From: Sphingobium arseniciresistens
GTDB lineage: Bacteria > Pseudomonadota > Alphaproteobacteria > Sphingomonadales > Sphingomonadaceae
Assembly: GCA_029167225.1 (NCBI GenBank)
Contig: JARFNK010000015.1
Location: 62,001-126,000 of the forward strand
Direction: 5' to 3'
Length of the DNA stretch: 64,000 nt
A program made the position numbers and the translations under genes. This document shows positions 1 to 7,970 of the stretch, piece after piece (the stretch's first letter is position 1; each line of letters opens with the position of its first letter). The notes beneath the pieces were generated by a model that was given only the letters and a program-made list of their open reading frames with translations, did no database searches and was not told the DNA's origin.

Positions 1-1
1 G

Positions 2-1402
2 AGCCGTCTGGGCGGGCTGGAACGTCGCCGCCCGATCGGGCTGGCGGGGCTCTCCGAACCGGAAACGGTGCGCCACTATACCCGCCTGTCGCGGCAGAAC
101 TACGCCATCGACCTTGGCGTCTTCCCGCTCGGTTCCTGCACGATGAAGCATAATCCGCGCCTGAACGAGAAGGTCGCGCGGATGCCCGGCTTCGCGGACA
201 TCCATCCCTTGCAGCCAGTCTCGACCGTGCAGGGCGCGCTGGCCGTGATCCATGAACTGGCGGACTGGCTGACGACGCTCACCGGGATGCACAGTGTCGC
301 GATGAGCCCGAAGGCCGGCGCCCATGGCGAGCTGTGCGGCCTGTTGGCGATCCGTGCGGCGCTCGAGGCGCGCGGCGATGCCCGCTCGGTCATCCTGGTG
401 CCCGAAAGCGCCCATGGCACCAACCCGGCTACGGCGGCCTTCTGCGGCTATGCGGTGGAGGATATCCCCGCCAATGCCGATGGGCGGGTCGATCTGGCAG
501 CGCTGGAAGCGCGGCTGGGGCCGGATGTCGCGGCGGTGATGATCACCAACCCCAACACCTGCGGCCTGTTCGAGCGCGACATGAAGAAGATCGCCGATGC
601 GGTCCATGCCGTGGGGGCCTTCGTCTATTGCGACGGCGCGAACTTCAACGCCATTGTCGGCCGGGTGCGCCCCGGCGACCTGGGCGTTGATGCGATGCAC
701 ATCAACCTGCACAAGACCTTCTCCACCCCGCATGGCGGCGGCGGTCCGGGTTCCGGACCGGTGGTGCTGTCCGAAGCGCTTTCGCCCTATGCGCCACTGC
801 CGTTCGTGGCACGCAATGCCGATGGGCATTTCGCGCTGATCGAGGAAGAGACGGCGGGCGAGGAGCATCCCGGTGCTTTTGGCCGCATGGTCGCCTTCCA
901 CGGCCAGATGGGCATGTTCACCCGCGCGCTGACCTATATCCTCAGCCATGGCGCCGATGGCCTGCGCCAGGTGTCGGGCGATGCGGTGCTCAACGCCAAC
1001 TACATCCTGCGCAGCCTGGATGACGTGCTGGACGCGCCCTTTGGCGGTGCCGGCCCGTGCATGCACGAGGCATTGTTCAGCGACAAGGGGCTGGCCGAAG
1101 GTTTTACCACGCTCGACATCGCCAAGGGCCTGATCGACGAGGGCTTCCATCCGATGACGATGTATTTCCCGCTCGTCGTCCATGGCGCGATGCTGGTCGA
1201 GCCGACCGAAACCGAGAGTAAGGCAGGGATCGACCAGTTCATCATGGCGCTACGCAGCCTGGCGGAGCGTGCCAAGGCAGGCGACGAGGTGCTGAAGGGC
1301 GCGCCCTATCATGCGCCGCGCCGTCGCCTGGACGAGACGCTGGCGGCCCGCAAGCCGGTGCTGGTCTGGTCCGAACCGGCGTTGGCACAGGCCGCCGAAT
1401 AG
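2..1402 (+). CDS. gcvPB: Glycine dehydrogenase (decarboxylating) subunit 2, 5' end cut by window
   Basis: This is the C-terminal half of a two-chain P-protein of the glycine cleavage system, which decarboxylates glycine with pyridoxal phosphate and passes the aminomethyl group to lipoyl-GcvH in the cytosol. The reading frame is open from base 2 to the stop at 1402 (466 codons), so the start lies upstream; the GTG at 68 is only an internal Val. The PLP-lysine region is visible as HINLHKTFSTPHGGGGPG. The upstream motif LGSCTMKHNP and the later EPTETES are typical of the family. The subunit is usually about 500 residues, so only a few tens appear missing. Its partners gcvPA, gcvH and gcvT would lie to the left, which cannot be seen here. 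Confidence 0.95.
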   Translation, partial: SRLGGLERRRPIGLAGLSEPETVRHYTRLSRQNYAIDLGVFPLGSCTMKHNPRLNEKVARMPGFADIHPLQPVSTVQGALAVIHELADWLTTLTGMHSVAMSPKAGAHGELCGLLAIRAALEARGDARSVILVPESAHGTNPATAAFCGYAVEDIPANADGRVDLAALEARLGPDVAAVMITNPNTCGLFERDMKKIADAVHAVGAFVYCDGANFNAIVGRVRPGDLGVDAMHINLHKTFSTPHGGGGPGSGPVVLSEALSPYAPLPFVARNADGHFALIEEETAGEEHPGAFGRMVAFHGQMGMFTRALTYILSHGADGLRQVSGDAVLNANYILRSLDDVLDAPFGGAGPCMHEALFSDKGLAEGFTTLDIAKGLIDEGFHPMTMYFPLVVHGAMLVEPTETESKAGIDQFIMALRSLAERAKAGDEVLKGAPYHAPRRRLDETLAARKPVLVWSEPALAQAAE

Positions 1403-1434
1403 GGGCATTGCTTCTCGCCAACATGCTGAAAACT

Positions 1435-1466
1435 TTGACGGCGGCACCCTTTGGTGTCGCCGTCAA
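1435..1466 (+). terminator. Hairpin after gcvPB, possible terminator
   Basis: The arms 1435-1448 and 1453-1466 form a 14-bp stem with one G-T pair around a CTTT loop, 32 bases after the gcvPB stop. No clear T-run follows, so it may be an mRNA-stabilising or Rho-assisted structure rather than a classical intrinsic terminator. Confidence 0.45.
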
Positions 1467-1580
1467 CGCATTGAAATCACTCGGAACAGGATGGTTTTCT
1501 GCTGGTGTTATCGCGCGGCAGATGAGACGTTTGCGAATTGCTAACGCTTTTCTTCTATTTCAGCCGCGGAGGCATAGAAT

Positions 1581-3908
1581 ATGCGTTTTGCGGTCGCGCG
1601 CATTTCAGCTGTAAAATCATGGGTGAGCAGACGCAGGTTCCTGCTCGTGCTGACGCTTATCACCTTGATTTTCGGGGCTCTGGAGATGGGGACACCCGTC
1701 GACCTGTCCCTGCGCGTGCTTCGCAACAAGTTGCGGGCGCATGATGCCAGCGGCCAGACCGTTCTCGTCGGCATTGATGACAAGGCGCTGCTGCGCGAAG
1801 GGCCGTGGCCCTGGCGGCGGGCGCGCCTCGCCGAGCTGACCGACGACCTTTTCGCTGCCGGCGCGCAGCGGGTGTTCTTCAACCTGCCGCTGCAGGCGGG
1901 CGATCCCGCCGATGATGCCCAGCTTGCACAGGCGGTCAGCCGCTATCCCGGCCGTGTCTTCGTCGGCATCAATGTCGAATCGCAGGATCGCGGGGGCAGT
2001 CGTCCCATCGCGCCGATGGCGGCGCTTGAGGGCAAGGTTACGCAGGTGAGCGCGGTCCGCTGGATCAGCGGCTATTGGAACGGCGTTGAATATGTGCCCT
2101 ATCGCCGCCCGCTGGGTGGACGAGACCTGCCGGCGATCGATTCGGTCCTCTCCAATGTCTATGGCAAGAAGGACCAGTCCTTCCCGATCGACTATGCGAT
2201 CAGGAGCGCGTCCATCCCCTATTTCAGCGCGTCGGACATATTGGCGCGCGGCAGCGCATCGCGCGATCTTTCAGGCAAGGATGTCCTTGTCGGCTTCAAC
2301 ACGCAGGCGATCGCCTCTCCGGTCCTGATCCTGGGGCAAGAGCGCTCCTCGATCAACGCGGTCATCATCCTGGGGGCGGAAACCCTCAAGGCCGGCAAGC
2401 CGGTCATGCTGGGCTGGCTGCCGCCGTTCCTGCTGGCGCTGCTCGCCGCGGCCGCGACCCTGCACGGCAGGCGCCGGATGTCGCGGCTGGGCGGCGCTGT
2501 GGCGCTCCTGCTCCTGCTGGTGCTGCCGGTTGTGCTCGAATCGGCGCATGTCTTCGTGGAGATTATGCCGGCGCTCACCCTGCTGGTTGCCGCGATGATC
2601 CGCGCGGCGTGGCAGCGCTTCGGCGCACAGCAGAGGGACGCGGGCGCGATCAATCCCGTTTCCGGCCTGTTTACGACCAATGCCATCCGCCATGATGACG
2701 GCCTTGACGACCGCTTGCTGATCGCGGCGCGCATCCGGCGCTTTGCGGAGGTGGTCAGCACCCTGCCGCCCAATTCTGAACAGGCGTGGACGAAACAGAT
2801 CGTCAGCCGGCTGGAATTCGGCGTGGGCGGCGCGCAATTGCTGCATGGCGACGACGGCAATTTCTTCTGGATGGCCGATGCCGCCGATTTCGACCTGATG
2901 GTCGAACAGTTCGAGGCGCTGCACGTGCTGTTCCGCAACCCGATCAAGGTCGGCGACAAGAGCTTCGACGTCGACATCGCTTTCGGCCTCGACCGTGAGT
3001 TCGGCATGCCTCTGTCGCATCGTCTGGTCAGTGCCCTGGCGGCCGCCCATGCCGCAAGCACGGACGGCATCTGCTGGAAGCTGCATGATCCGACGACGGC
3101 CGGTGCCAAGGAATGGTCGCTGTCGCTGCTCGGCGAACTGGACCAGGCCATTCTCGCGCAGCGCGTGTGGGTGGCCTATCAGCCCAAATATGATCTCGCG
3201 ACCCGGCGGATGATCGGTGCGGAAGCGCTGGTGCGATGGACGCACGAGACGCGCGGCCCGATCAGTCCGCAGGAATTTGTCGAGATGGCCGAACGACACG
3301 GACGTATCGGCAAGCTGACGGCCTTCGTGCTCGACGAAGCCTTGTCGCTGGTAGCGAAAATGCTGCTGGCGGACCCCGCCTTCAAGATCGCGGTCAACAT
3401 CTCGCCCAGTCTGCTGGGCGATGAGCGTATCTTCGAAATGGTGATGCAGGCGATCGAGCGCCACCATGTCCCGGCGCAGTCGCTGATCCTGGAAGTGACG
3501 GAGACGGCGGCCATCGCGGAGGCCGAACTGGCGCAGCGGCTGCTCCGCCAGTTCAAGGCACAGGGCGTTGGCCTGTCGATCGACGATTATGGCACGGGTC
3601 TCTCCACATTGGAGTATCTGCGCAAGATCCCGGCAAGCGAGTTGAAGATCGACCGGCGCTTTACGGCCGAACTCTGTTCCAGCCCGGCGGATCAGGTCGT
3701 GATGAAGTCCACCATCCAGCTGGCCCATGCGCTCGGCATGACTGCCGTGGCCGAAGGCATCGAGACCGCGGAGGCGCTCTACCTGCTGGCCAGCATGGGC
3801 TGCGACATCGGGCAGGGGTTCCATCTGGCCCGTCCCATGGGCGCGGCTGACATCATGGCGCTGATGGGCGCCAGGTCGGGCGGACGCGAGAAGACAGCCT
3901 ATGGTTAA
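1581..3908 (+). CDS. CHASE2 sensor / degenerate GGDEF / EAL c-di-GMP phosphodiesterase
   Basis: This 775-residue inner-membrane signalling protein should hydrolyse cyclic di-GMP in response to a periplasmic cue. Residues about 18-38 are a first membrane segment, about 40-270 form a CHASE2-like extracytoplasmic domain, and two or three hydrophobic segments follow at about 272-350. Residues about 360-500 look like a GGDEF fold without the signature; HGDDGNFFW stands in its place, so cyclase activity is unlikely. The EAL domain (about 520-760) keeps IGAEALVRW, VNISPSLL and IDDYGTGLSTLEYL, so the catalytic Glu and Asp pairs seem intact. A GGAGG-like site just before the ATG at 1581 supports the start. 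It stands alone, and its stimulus cannot be read from the sequence. Confidence 0.9.
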   Translation: MRFAVARISAVKSWVSRRRFLLVLTLITLIFGALEMGTPVDLSLRVLRNKLRAHDASGQTVLVGIDDKALLREGPWPWRRARLAELTDDLFAAGAQRVFFNLPLQAGDPADDAQLAQAVSRYPGRVFVGINVESQDRGGSRPIAPMAALEGKVTQVSAVRWISGYWNGVEYVPYRRPLGGRDLPAIDSVLSNVYGKKDQSFPIDYAIRSASIPYFSASDILARGSASRDLSGKDVLVGFNTQAIASPVLILGQERSSINAVIILGAETLKAGKPVMLGWLPPFLLALLAAAATLHGRRRMSRLGGAVALLLLLVLPVVLESAHVFVEIMPALTLLVAAMIRAAWQRFGAQQRDAGAINPVSGLFTTNAIRHDDGLDDRLLIAARIRRFAEVVSTLPPNSEQAWTKQIVSRLEFGVGGAQLLHGDDGNFFWMADAADFDLMVEQFEALHVLFRNPIKVGDKSFDVDIAFGLDREFGMPLSHRLVSALAAAHAASTDGICWKLHDPTTAGAKEWSLSLLGELDQAILAQRVWVAYQPKYDLATRRMIGAEALVRWTHETRGPISPQEFVEMAERHGRIGKLTAFVLDEALSLVAKMLLADPAFKIAVNISPSLLGDERIFEMVMQAIERHHVPAQSLILEVTETAAIAEAELAQRLLRQFKAQGVGLSIDDYGTGLSTLEYLRKIPASELKIDRRFTAELCSSPADQVVMKSTIQLAHALGMTAVAEGIETAEALYLLASMGCDIGQGFHLARPMGAADIMALMGARSGGREKTAYG

Positions 3909-3949
3909 GAGGTTGTAACCTTTGGCAGTTAATGATAGCTCAACCATTA

Positions 3950-3977
3950 GCCCGGCTGTGCCGGCCGGGCGTATAAT
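3950..3977 (+). promoter_or_regulatory. GC palindrome followed by TATAAT box upstream of the small ORF
   Basis: GCCCGGC at 3950-3956 and GCCGGGC at 3964-3970 are perfect inverted arms with a 7-base loop. They are followed directly by a consensus TATAAT at 3972-3977. No good -35 hexamer sits at the right distance; that place is taken by the palindrome. The start codon at 3989 is only 12 bases beyond TATAAT, which would leave almost no leader. It may be a promoter for a nearly leaderless message, an operator, or a chance match. Confidence 0.35.
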
Positions 3978-3988
3978 GGGGTGTTATC

Positions 3989-4081
3989 ATGAAGAAAAAC
4001 ACGATCCCGGCTGGCCGCAACCAGCGTCAGCAGCCGGTCAAGGGCTTCTGGGACTGGCTCTACGGCGGCGGCTGGGGCTGA
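3989..4081 (+). CDS. Small 30-residue protein, aromatic/Gly-rich C-terminus, unknown function
   Basis: This frame is short but looks real. It starts with ATG at 3989 behind a GGGG stretch at a fair ribosome-binding distance, uses almost only G/C-ending codons like the true genes around it, and is followed 26 bases later by a strong intrinsic terminator. The peptide starts MKKNTIPAGRNQRQQP (basic, polar) and ends in GFWDWLYGGGWG, a segment with three Trp. It has no signal peptide and no clear membrane helix, although the C-terminal part could bind a membrane interface. The transcript is isolated between the CHASE2-EAL gene and a convergent permease. I do not recognise a family. Alternatives are an attenuation leader (but no gene follows) or an expressed small RNA. 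Confidence 0.5.
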   Translation: MKKNTIPAGRNQRQQPVKGFWDWLYGGGWG

Positions 4082-4107
4082 GTTTTCAGCCATTTTTTAC
4101 GATTTGG

Positions 4108-4135
4108 AAAAGCCCCTTCAAGGGGCTTTTCTTTT
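4108..4135 (+). terminator. Intrinsic terminator after the small ORF
   Basis: AAAAGCCCC at 4108-4116 pairs perfectly with GGGGCTTTT at 4122-4130 around a TTCAA loop, followed by CTTTT. The A-rich left arm could let it also serve the opposite strand, where the convergent EamA gene ends at 4271. It is a textbook Rho-independent terminator and supports a discrete short transcript from the 3989-4081 region. Confidence 0.85.
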
Positions 4136-4270
4136 GCGAATGTGCGTTAACCATAAATGGGCTCTGGGGAAAAGCCACCCGTGAAAATGGCCCCGACGGC
4201 GTACCGTTCCGCGAATCGGCCCAACCGAATCGGATGTTATTAACCTTCTGAGGCTGTTAGCCGTTGGCTC

Positions 4271-5227
4271 TCAACGGCTTGCGTGCGCGTCCCGCATGCG
4301 AATATGTTCGCGCAGTACGATGTAGAGGCCGCTCCCCACGATCACTGCGGCGCCGATGAATGTCGTGGCCAGCGGCCAGTCGTTCCAGATCAGCCAGCCC
4401 AGGATCGTCGACCAGAGGATCGTGCTGTAATCCATCGGCAGCACGACAGAGACGGGAGCCCAGCGCAGCGCGCCGGTGAGGCAGAGTTGCGCGATCCCGC
4501 CGCACAGGGCCATCACGGCCATCAGCGTCCAGGTGCCGGCATCATGCGGCTGGGCATAGAAGATCATCAGCAGCCCCAGCGGTGGCATGGAGAGCAGCGT
4601 GAACCAGAAGACGGTCACGGCGGCGCCCTCCGTCCGCCCCAGTGCGCGCAGCAGGATGCTGACCAGTGCGGTCACGACAGCGCCGGCCAGAGCGACCAGC
4701 ACGCCGATGAGCGGAAAATGATCAACGCCAGCACCGGCGCTCACGCCCGTGCCGGACATGATGACTACGCCGACAAAGCCCAGCAGCACGGCGCTCCAGC
4801 GATGGATACCGGTCTGCTCCCGCAGCAGCAGGGCCGACAGGATGGTGCCGAAGATCGGCATGGTGAACCCAAGCGTCGTGGCCTCTGTCAGCGGCAGCAG
4901 GATATAGGATCCGAAGTTGAAGATCATGCCCAGCAGGCCTAGCGCCGTTCGGCTGCTATGGGCACCGATCCGCGTGGTGCGGACCGCGCCGGGGCCATCG
5001 GTGAAGGCGATCCAGGCGAAGACGAGCGGTAGCGCCATCGCCTGCCGATAGAACAGGCTTTCGACGAGGTTGACGCCCCAGCTGTTGAGCATCTTCACCG
5101 CGGCGAACATGATCGACATGGACAGCATGGCAAGCAGCCGCAGCCCGATGGCGAGGAAGGGGCGTTCTTCCCGCGATGACGGGGAGAGTGCAGGGGCCGG
5201 GGGTGCCGGCTCCGCCAGTGATGTCAT
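4271..5227 (-). CDS. EamA/DMT-family permease (RhaT/YdcZ-like)
   Basis: This drug/metabolite-type transporter of about 318 residues has ten hydrophobic segments arranged as two EamA repeats. The first repeat starts around FLAIGLRLLAMLSMSIMF and the second around LIGVLVALAGAVVTALVS. Members move small metabolites or drugs across the inner membrane; the substrate cannot be inferred. A GTG at 5242 would add five residues, but the ATG at 5227 has a GGAA element at a better distance and is preferred. The gene converges on the small ORF at 3989 and is followed on its own strand by no partner. It ends with a basic tail (LREHIRMRDAHASR) typical of the cytosolic side. Confidence 0.85.
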   Translation of the reverse strand: MTSLAEPAPPAPALSPSSREERPFLAIGLRLLAMLSMSIMFAAVKMLNSWGVNLVESLFYRQAMALPLVFAWIAFTDGPGAVRTTRIGAHSSRTALGLLGMIFNFGSYILLPLTEATTLGFTMPIFGTILSALLLREQTGIHRWSAVLLGFVGVVIMSGTGVSAGAGVDHFPLIGVLVALAGAVVTALVSILLRALGRTEGAAVTVFWFTLLSMPPLGLLMIFYAQPHDAGTWTLMAVMALCGGIAQLCLTGALRWAPVSVVLPMDYSTILWSTILGWLIWNDWPLATTFIGAAVIVGSGLYIVLREHIRMRDAHASR

Positions 5228-5328
5228 TGAAGATCGTTCCACGCCCCCGCTTTAACCGCTTTGCTGCACTGCGCAATAATGTGCGGTGGGCAAAGATGGC
5301 AAAGACGGCGAGGGCGTGAAGCCGCCGG

Positions 5329-6147
5329 CTATTTTGCCGGTTTGGTGAAGCGCAACGTCATCCGGTCGCTCTCGCCGATGGCGAGGTAGCGCTCCTTGTC
5401 GACCGCGCCCTTGGTCAGCGAAGGCGGCAGGGTCCACACGCCATCGGGCCAGTCGGCGCTGTCCTTCGGGTTGGCGTTCACCTCCGATGCGCCGGCATAG
5501 GTGAAGCCGGCCGCTTCGGCGATGCGGCGCACGGTGGAGACCTTGAGATAGCCGCTGCTCTTCTCGACCGCCGCGTCCCGGCCTTCGGGCAGGCGGTGGT
5601 CGACGATGCCCAGCGTGCCGCCGGGCTTCAGCACGTCGAAGAACGCCTTGAACTGCGCCGCTTCCGTGCCGTTCATCACCATGTTGTGGATGTTGCGGAA
5701 GGTCACGACCACGTCTGCGCTGCCGGCGGGAATGACGGTCTGCGGCGCGGCCCACGGCACCAGCTTCACCTTGCCATAGGCGGCGGGATCGGCGGCCAGC
5801 TTCGCCTTGAGCGCGTCGAAGCCGCGACCGGGCGCCTGCGCGGCGTAGAAGACGCCCTTGTCCCTCAGCAGCGGCGCGAGGATCTCCGTATACCAACCGC
5901 CGGCGGGCGAATATTCCACGACCGTCTGGCCCGGCTTCACCCCGAAGAAGTTCAGCGTTTCGACCGGGTGGCGATATGCGTCGCGCGCGACATTGGCCGG
6001 CGTACGGGTGGGGGCGGCCACGGCCGCGGCGACGGGACCCTTTGCCTTGGTGGGCGATTCCGCGTCGGCCTTCAGCGCGAGCGCCGGAATGGCGATGGCG
6101 CTGACGCCAAAGATCAGGGCGGTGTAGAGAAATGTGGGTGAGCGCAT
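5329..6147 (-). CDS. Secreted class I SAM-dependent methyltransferase-like protein (COG4798 type)
   Basis: This protein of about 272 residues has an N-terminal Sec signal (PTFLYTALIFGVSAIAIPALAL) followed by a methyltransferase-like domain. Recognisable parts are the substrate-side motif HPVETLNFFGVKPGQTVVEY, the post-I region VEYSPAGGWYTEILAPLL, and VVVTFRNIHNMVMNG in place of motif IV. Family members are annotated as predicted methyltransferases located in the envelope, which is odd because SAM is cytosolic, so the true activity is uncertain. The ATG at 6147 has AAGGA eleven bases upstream and is preferred over the one at 6159. It stands alone between the EamA permease and cpaF. Confidence 0.8.
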   Translation of the reverse strand: MRSPTFLYTALIFGVSAIAIPALALKADAESPTKAKGPVAAAVAAPTRTPANVARDAYRHPVETLNFFGVKPGQTVVEYSPAGGWYTEILAPLLRDKGVFYAAQAPGRGFDALKAKLAADPAAYGKVKLVPWAAPQTVIPAGSADVVVTFRNIHNMVMNGTEAAQFKAFFDVLKPGGTLGIVDHRLPEGRDAAVEKSSGYLKVSTVRRIAEAAGFTYAGASEVNANPKDSADWPDGVWTLPPSLTKGAVDKERYLAIGESDRMTLRFTKPAK

Positions 6148-6339
6148 GGGGAGGAGCATCCTTGACGAGCGCGGAGGGAAAGCGTGCGGTCAGGATGGCC
6201 AATGCCGGATGCGTGCGCAAGCCGTATGTCGACAGGCGACTTCGGCTATCGACAGGGGATGTGGCGAGGCGGGCGTGATGGCAGCAGTTGCGATGACGGC
6301 ACTTGCCTGTGTCAGCCCCGCGCGCCGCCGCCCGTCACG

Positions 6340-7860
6340 TCAGAGGCAGGCTTCCAGGAAGGGCTGGTCGAAGCCGAAGCCGCGCGCCTTCTCCAGCGTA
6401 TAGGGACGCAGGCCCATGGCGCGATATTCGCCGATGATCTTTCCGTTCTCGTCCTCGGAGATATATTCGAACTTGAACAGCTCCTGAGTGACGATCACGT
6501 CGCCTTCCATGCCGATCACCTCGGTGATGTTGGTGATACGGCGCGATCCGTCGCGCAGGCGCTTCACCTGCACGATCAGGTCGACCGAATCGGCGATCTG
6601 CTTGGAAATGGCTTCCTTGGGGATCTTGATGTCGCCCATCAGGATCATGTTCTCCATGCGGCCCAGGCATTCGCGCGGGGAGTTGGAGTGGAGCGTACAC
6701 ATGGAGCCGTCATGGCCGGTGTTCATCGCGGCGAGCAGATCGAAACATTCCGCGCCACGAATTTCGCCCAGGATGATCCGGTCAGGCCGCATACGCAGGG
6801 CGTTCTTCACAAGGTCGCCGATGGTGATCGCGCCTTGCCCCTCAAGGTTCGCCGGGCGGGTTTCCAGCGGCAGCCAGTGGGGTTGCTGCAGGCGGAGTTC
6901 GGCGGCATCCTCGATGGTCAGCACGCGCTCCCCCGGATCGATCATCTTGGAGAGGGCATTGAGCATCGTCGTCTTGCCCGAGCCGGTGCCACCCGAAATG
7001 ACGATGTTGAAGCGGCAGGCGCCGGCGATCTTGAGCGCGGTACACATCTTCTGGCTCATCGCGCCCCATTGGGCGAGATTGTCCAGCGTGATCGGCTTGG
7101 CGGAGAATTTACGGATGGAGATGGCGGTGCCGCGCAGCGAGAGCGGCGGCACGATCACGTTGACGCGGCTGCCGTCTGGCAGGCGAGCGTCGGCCAGCGG
7201 CGTGGTCTGGTCGACCCGGCGGCCGACCTTGTTCACGATCCGCTGGGCGATCTGGAACAGATGCTCCTCATCGCGGAAATGGATGGGCGCGATCTGCAGC
7301 TTGCCCTTTTTTTCGATATAGGTCTGCTCGGGGCCGTTGACCATGATATCGGTGATGTCCGGGTCCGACAGCAGCTCTTCCAAGGGGCCAAGGCCCAGCA
7401 GTTCGTCGACCAGTACCTTTTCCAGCGCGAACTGCTCGCGCCGGTTGAGCGTTAGCTTCAGCTCCGCCAGCACCTCCATGATGATCGGGCGGAATTCCTC
7501 CGCCAGTTCATCCTTGGTCAGCGTCGCGGCGGCTTCCGGGTCGACACGCTCCAGCAGGCGGGGGAGCACCTGCTCCTTGATCTTATGGACGGAAACCTCG
7601 AAGCCCTGTGGCTCGTTGCCGATGCTGTGATCGGTATTGGCGCGGTCCGACAGGCGCGCCATGGCCTCGGCATTGCGCTGCTCCTGGGGGGAGATCGCGG
7701 CCAGCGGATCGGCCGCCAGCGCTGCCTCGATCGGGGGAAACTGTTCGCTGGCGGGCGCTTCGGGCTCGCGTGGCGCGGGAACGCCCCCCTGCATGGGACG
7801 CGCCACCCCGAAGGCGGGCTTGATGCCGCTGGTTCCGTTCTTCCGTCCGAATGCGCTCAT
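6340..7860 (-). CDS. cpaF: CpaF-type type II/IV secretion ATPase, orphan
   Basis: This 506-residue hexameric ATPase belongs to the tad/Flp pilus branch of the GspE/VirB11 family and powers pilin assembly at the inner membrane. The N-terminal 90 residues are a low-complexity, Pro/Ala-rich lead. The ATPase core has a Walker A GGTGSGKTT, an Asp-box region ILGEIRGAECFDLLAAMNTG, and a Walker-B-like stretch. MSAFGRKNG at 7860 is taken as the start rather than the earlier codon at 7905. CpaF normally sits among cpaE, tadB and tadC, but the neighbours here are a methyltransferase-like gene and a glycosyltransferase. It is thus either separated from its cluster or serves a tad locus elsewhere. Confidence 0.9.
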   Translation of the reverse strand: MSAFGRKNGTSGIKPAFGVARPMQGGVPAPREPEAPASEQFPPIEAALAADPLAAISPQEQRNAEAMARLSDRANTDHSIGNEPQGFEVSVHKIKEQVLPRLLERVDPEAAATLTKDELAEEFRPIIMEVLAELKLTLNRREQFALEKVLVDELLGLGPLEELLSDPDITDIMVNGPEQTYIEKKGKLQIAPIHFRDEEHLFQIAQRIVNKVGRRVDQTTPLADARLPDGSRVNVIVPPLSLRGTAISIRKFSAKPITLDNLAQWGAMSQKMCTALKIAGACRFNIVISGGTGSGKTTMLNALSKMIDPGERVLTIEDAAELRLQQPHWLPLETRPANLEGQGAITIGDLVKNALRMRPDRIILGEIRGAECFDLLAAMNTGHDGSMCTLHSNSPRECLGRMENMILMGDIKIPKEAISKQIADSVDLIVQVKRLRDGSRRITNITEVIGMEGDVIVTQELFKFEYISEDENGKIIGEYRAMGLRPYTLEKARGFGFDQPFLEACL

Positions 7861-7970
7861 GCTTCCCCGCCGAATTCCCGTGGCAGGCTGGTGAAGCCCG
7901 CCCAATATTTCATGGCCAGAACTGGTGAATAGGCCGGAAACTTTGACAAAAGGCTAATGTCGGCGCGGCG

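Noticed and set aside
2271-3947. 558-codon frame opposite the CHASE2-EAL gene
   Set aside because: No motif or start signal; the sense-strand gene is certain.
6184-7455. Long frame opposite cpaF
   Set aside because: It is an antisense shadow of a well-supported ATPase gene.
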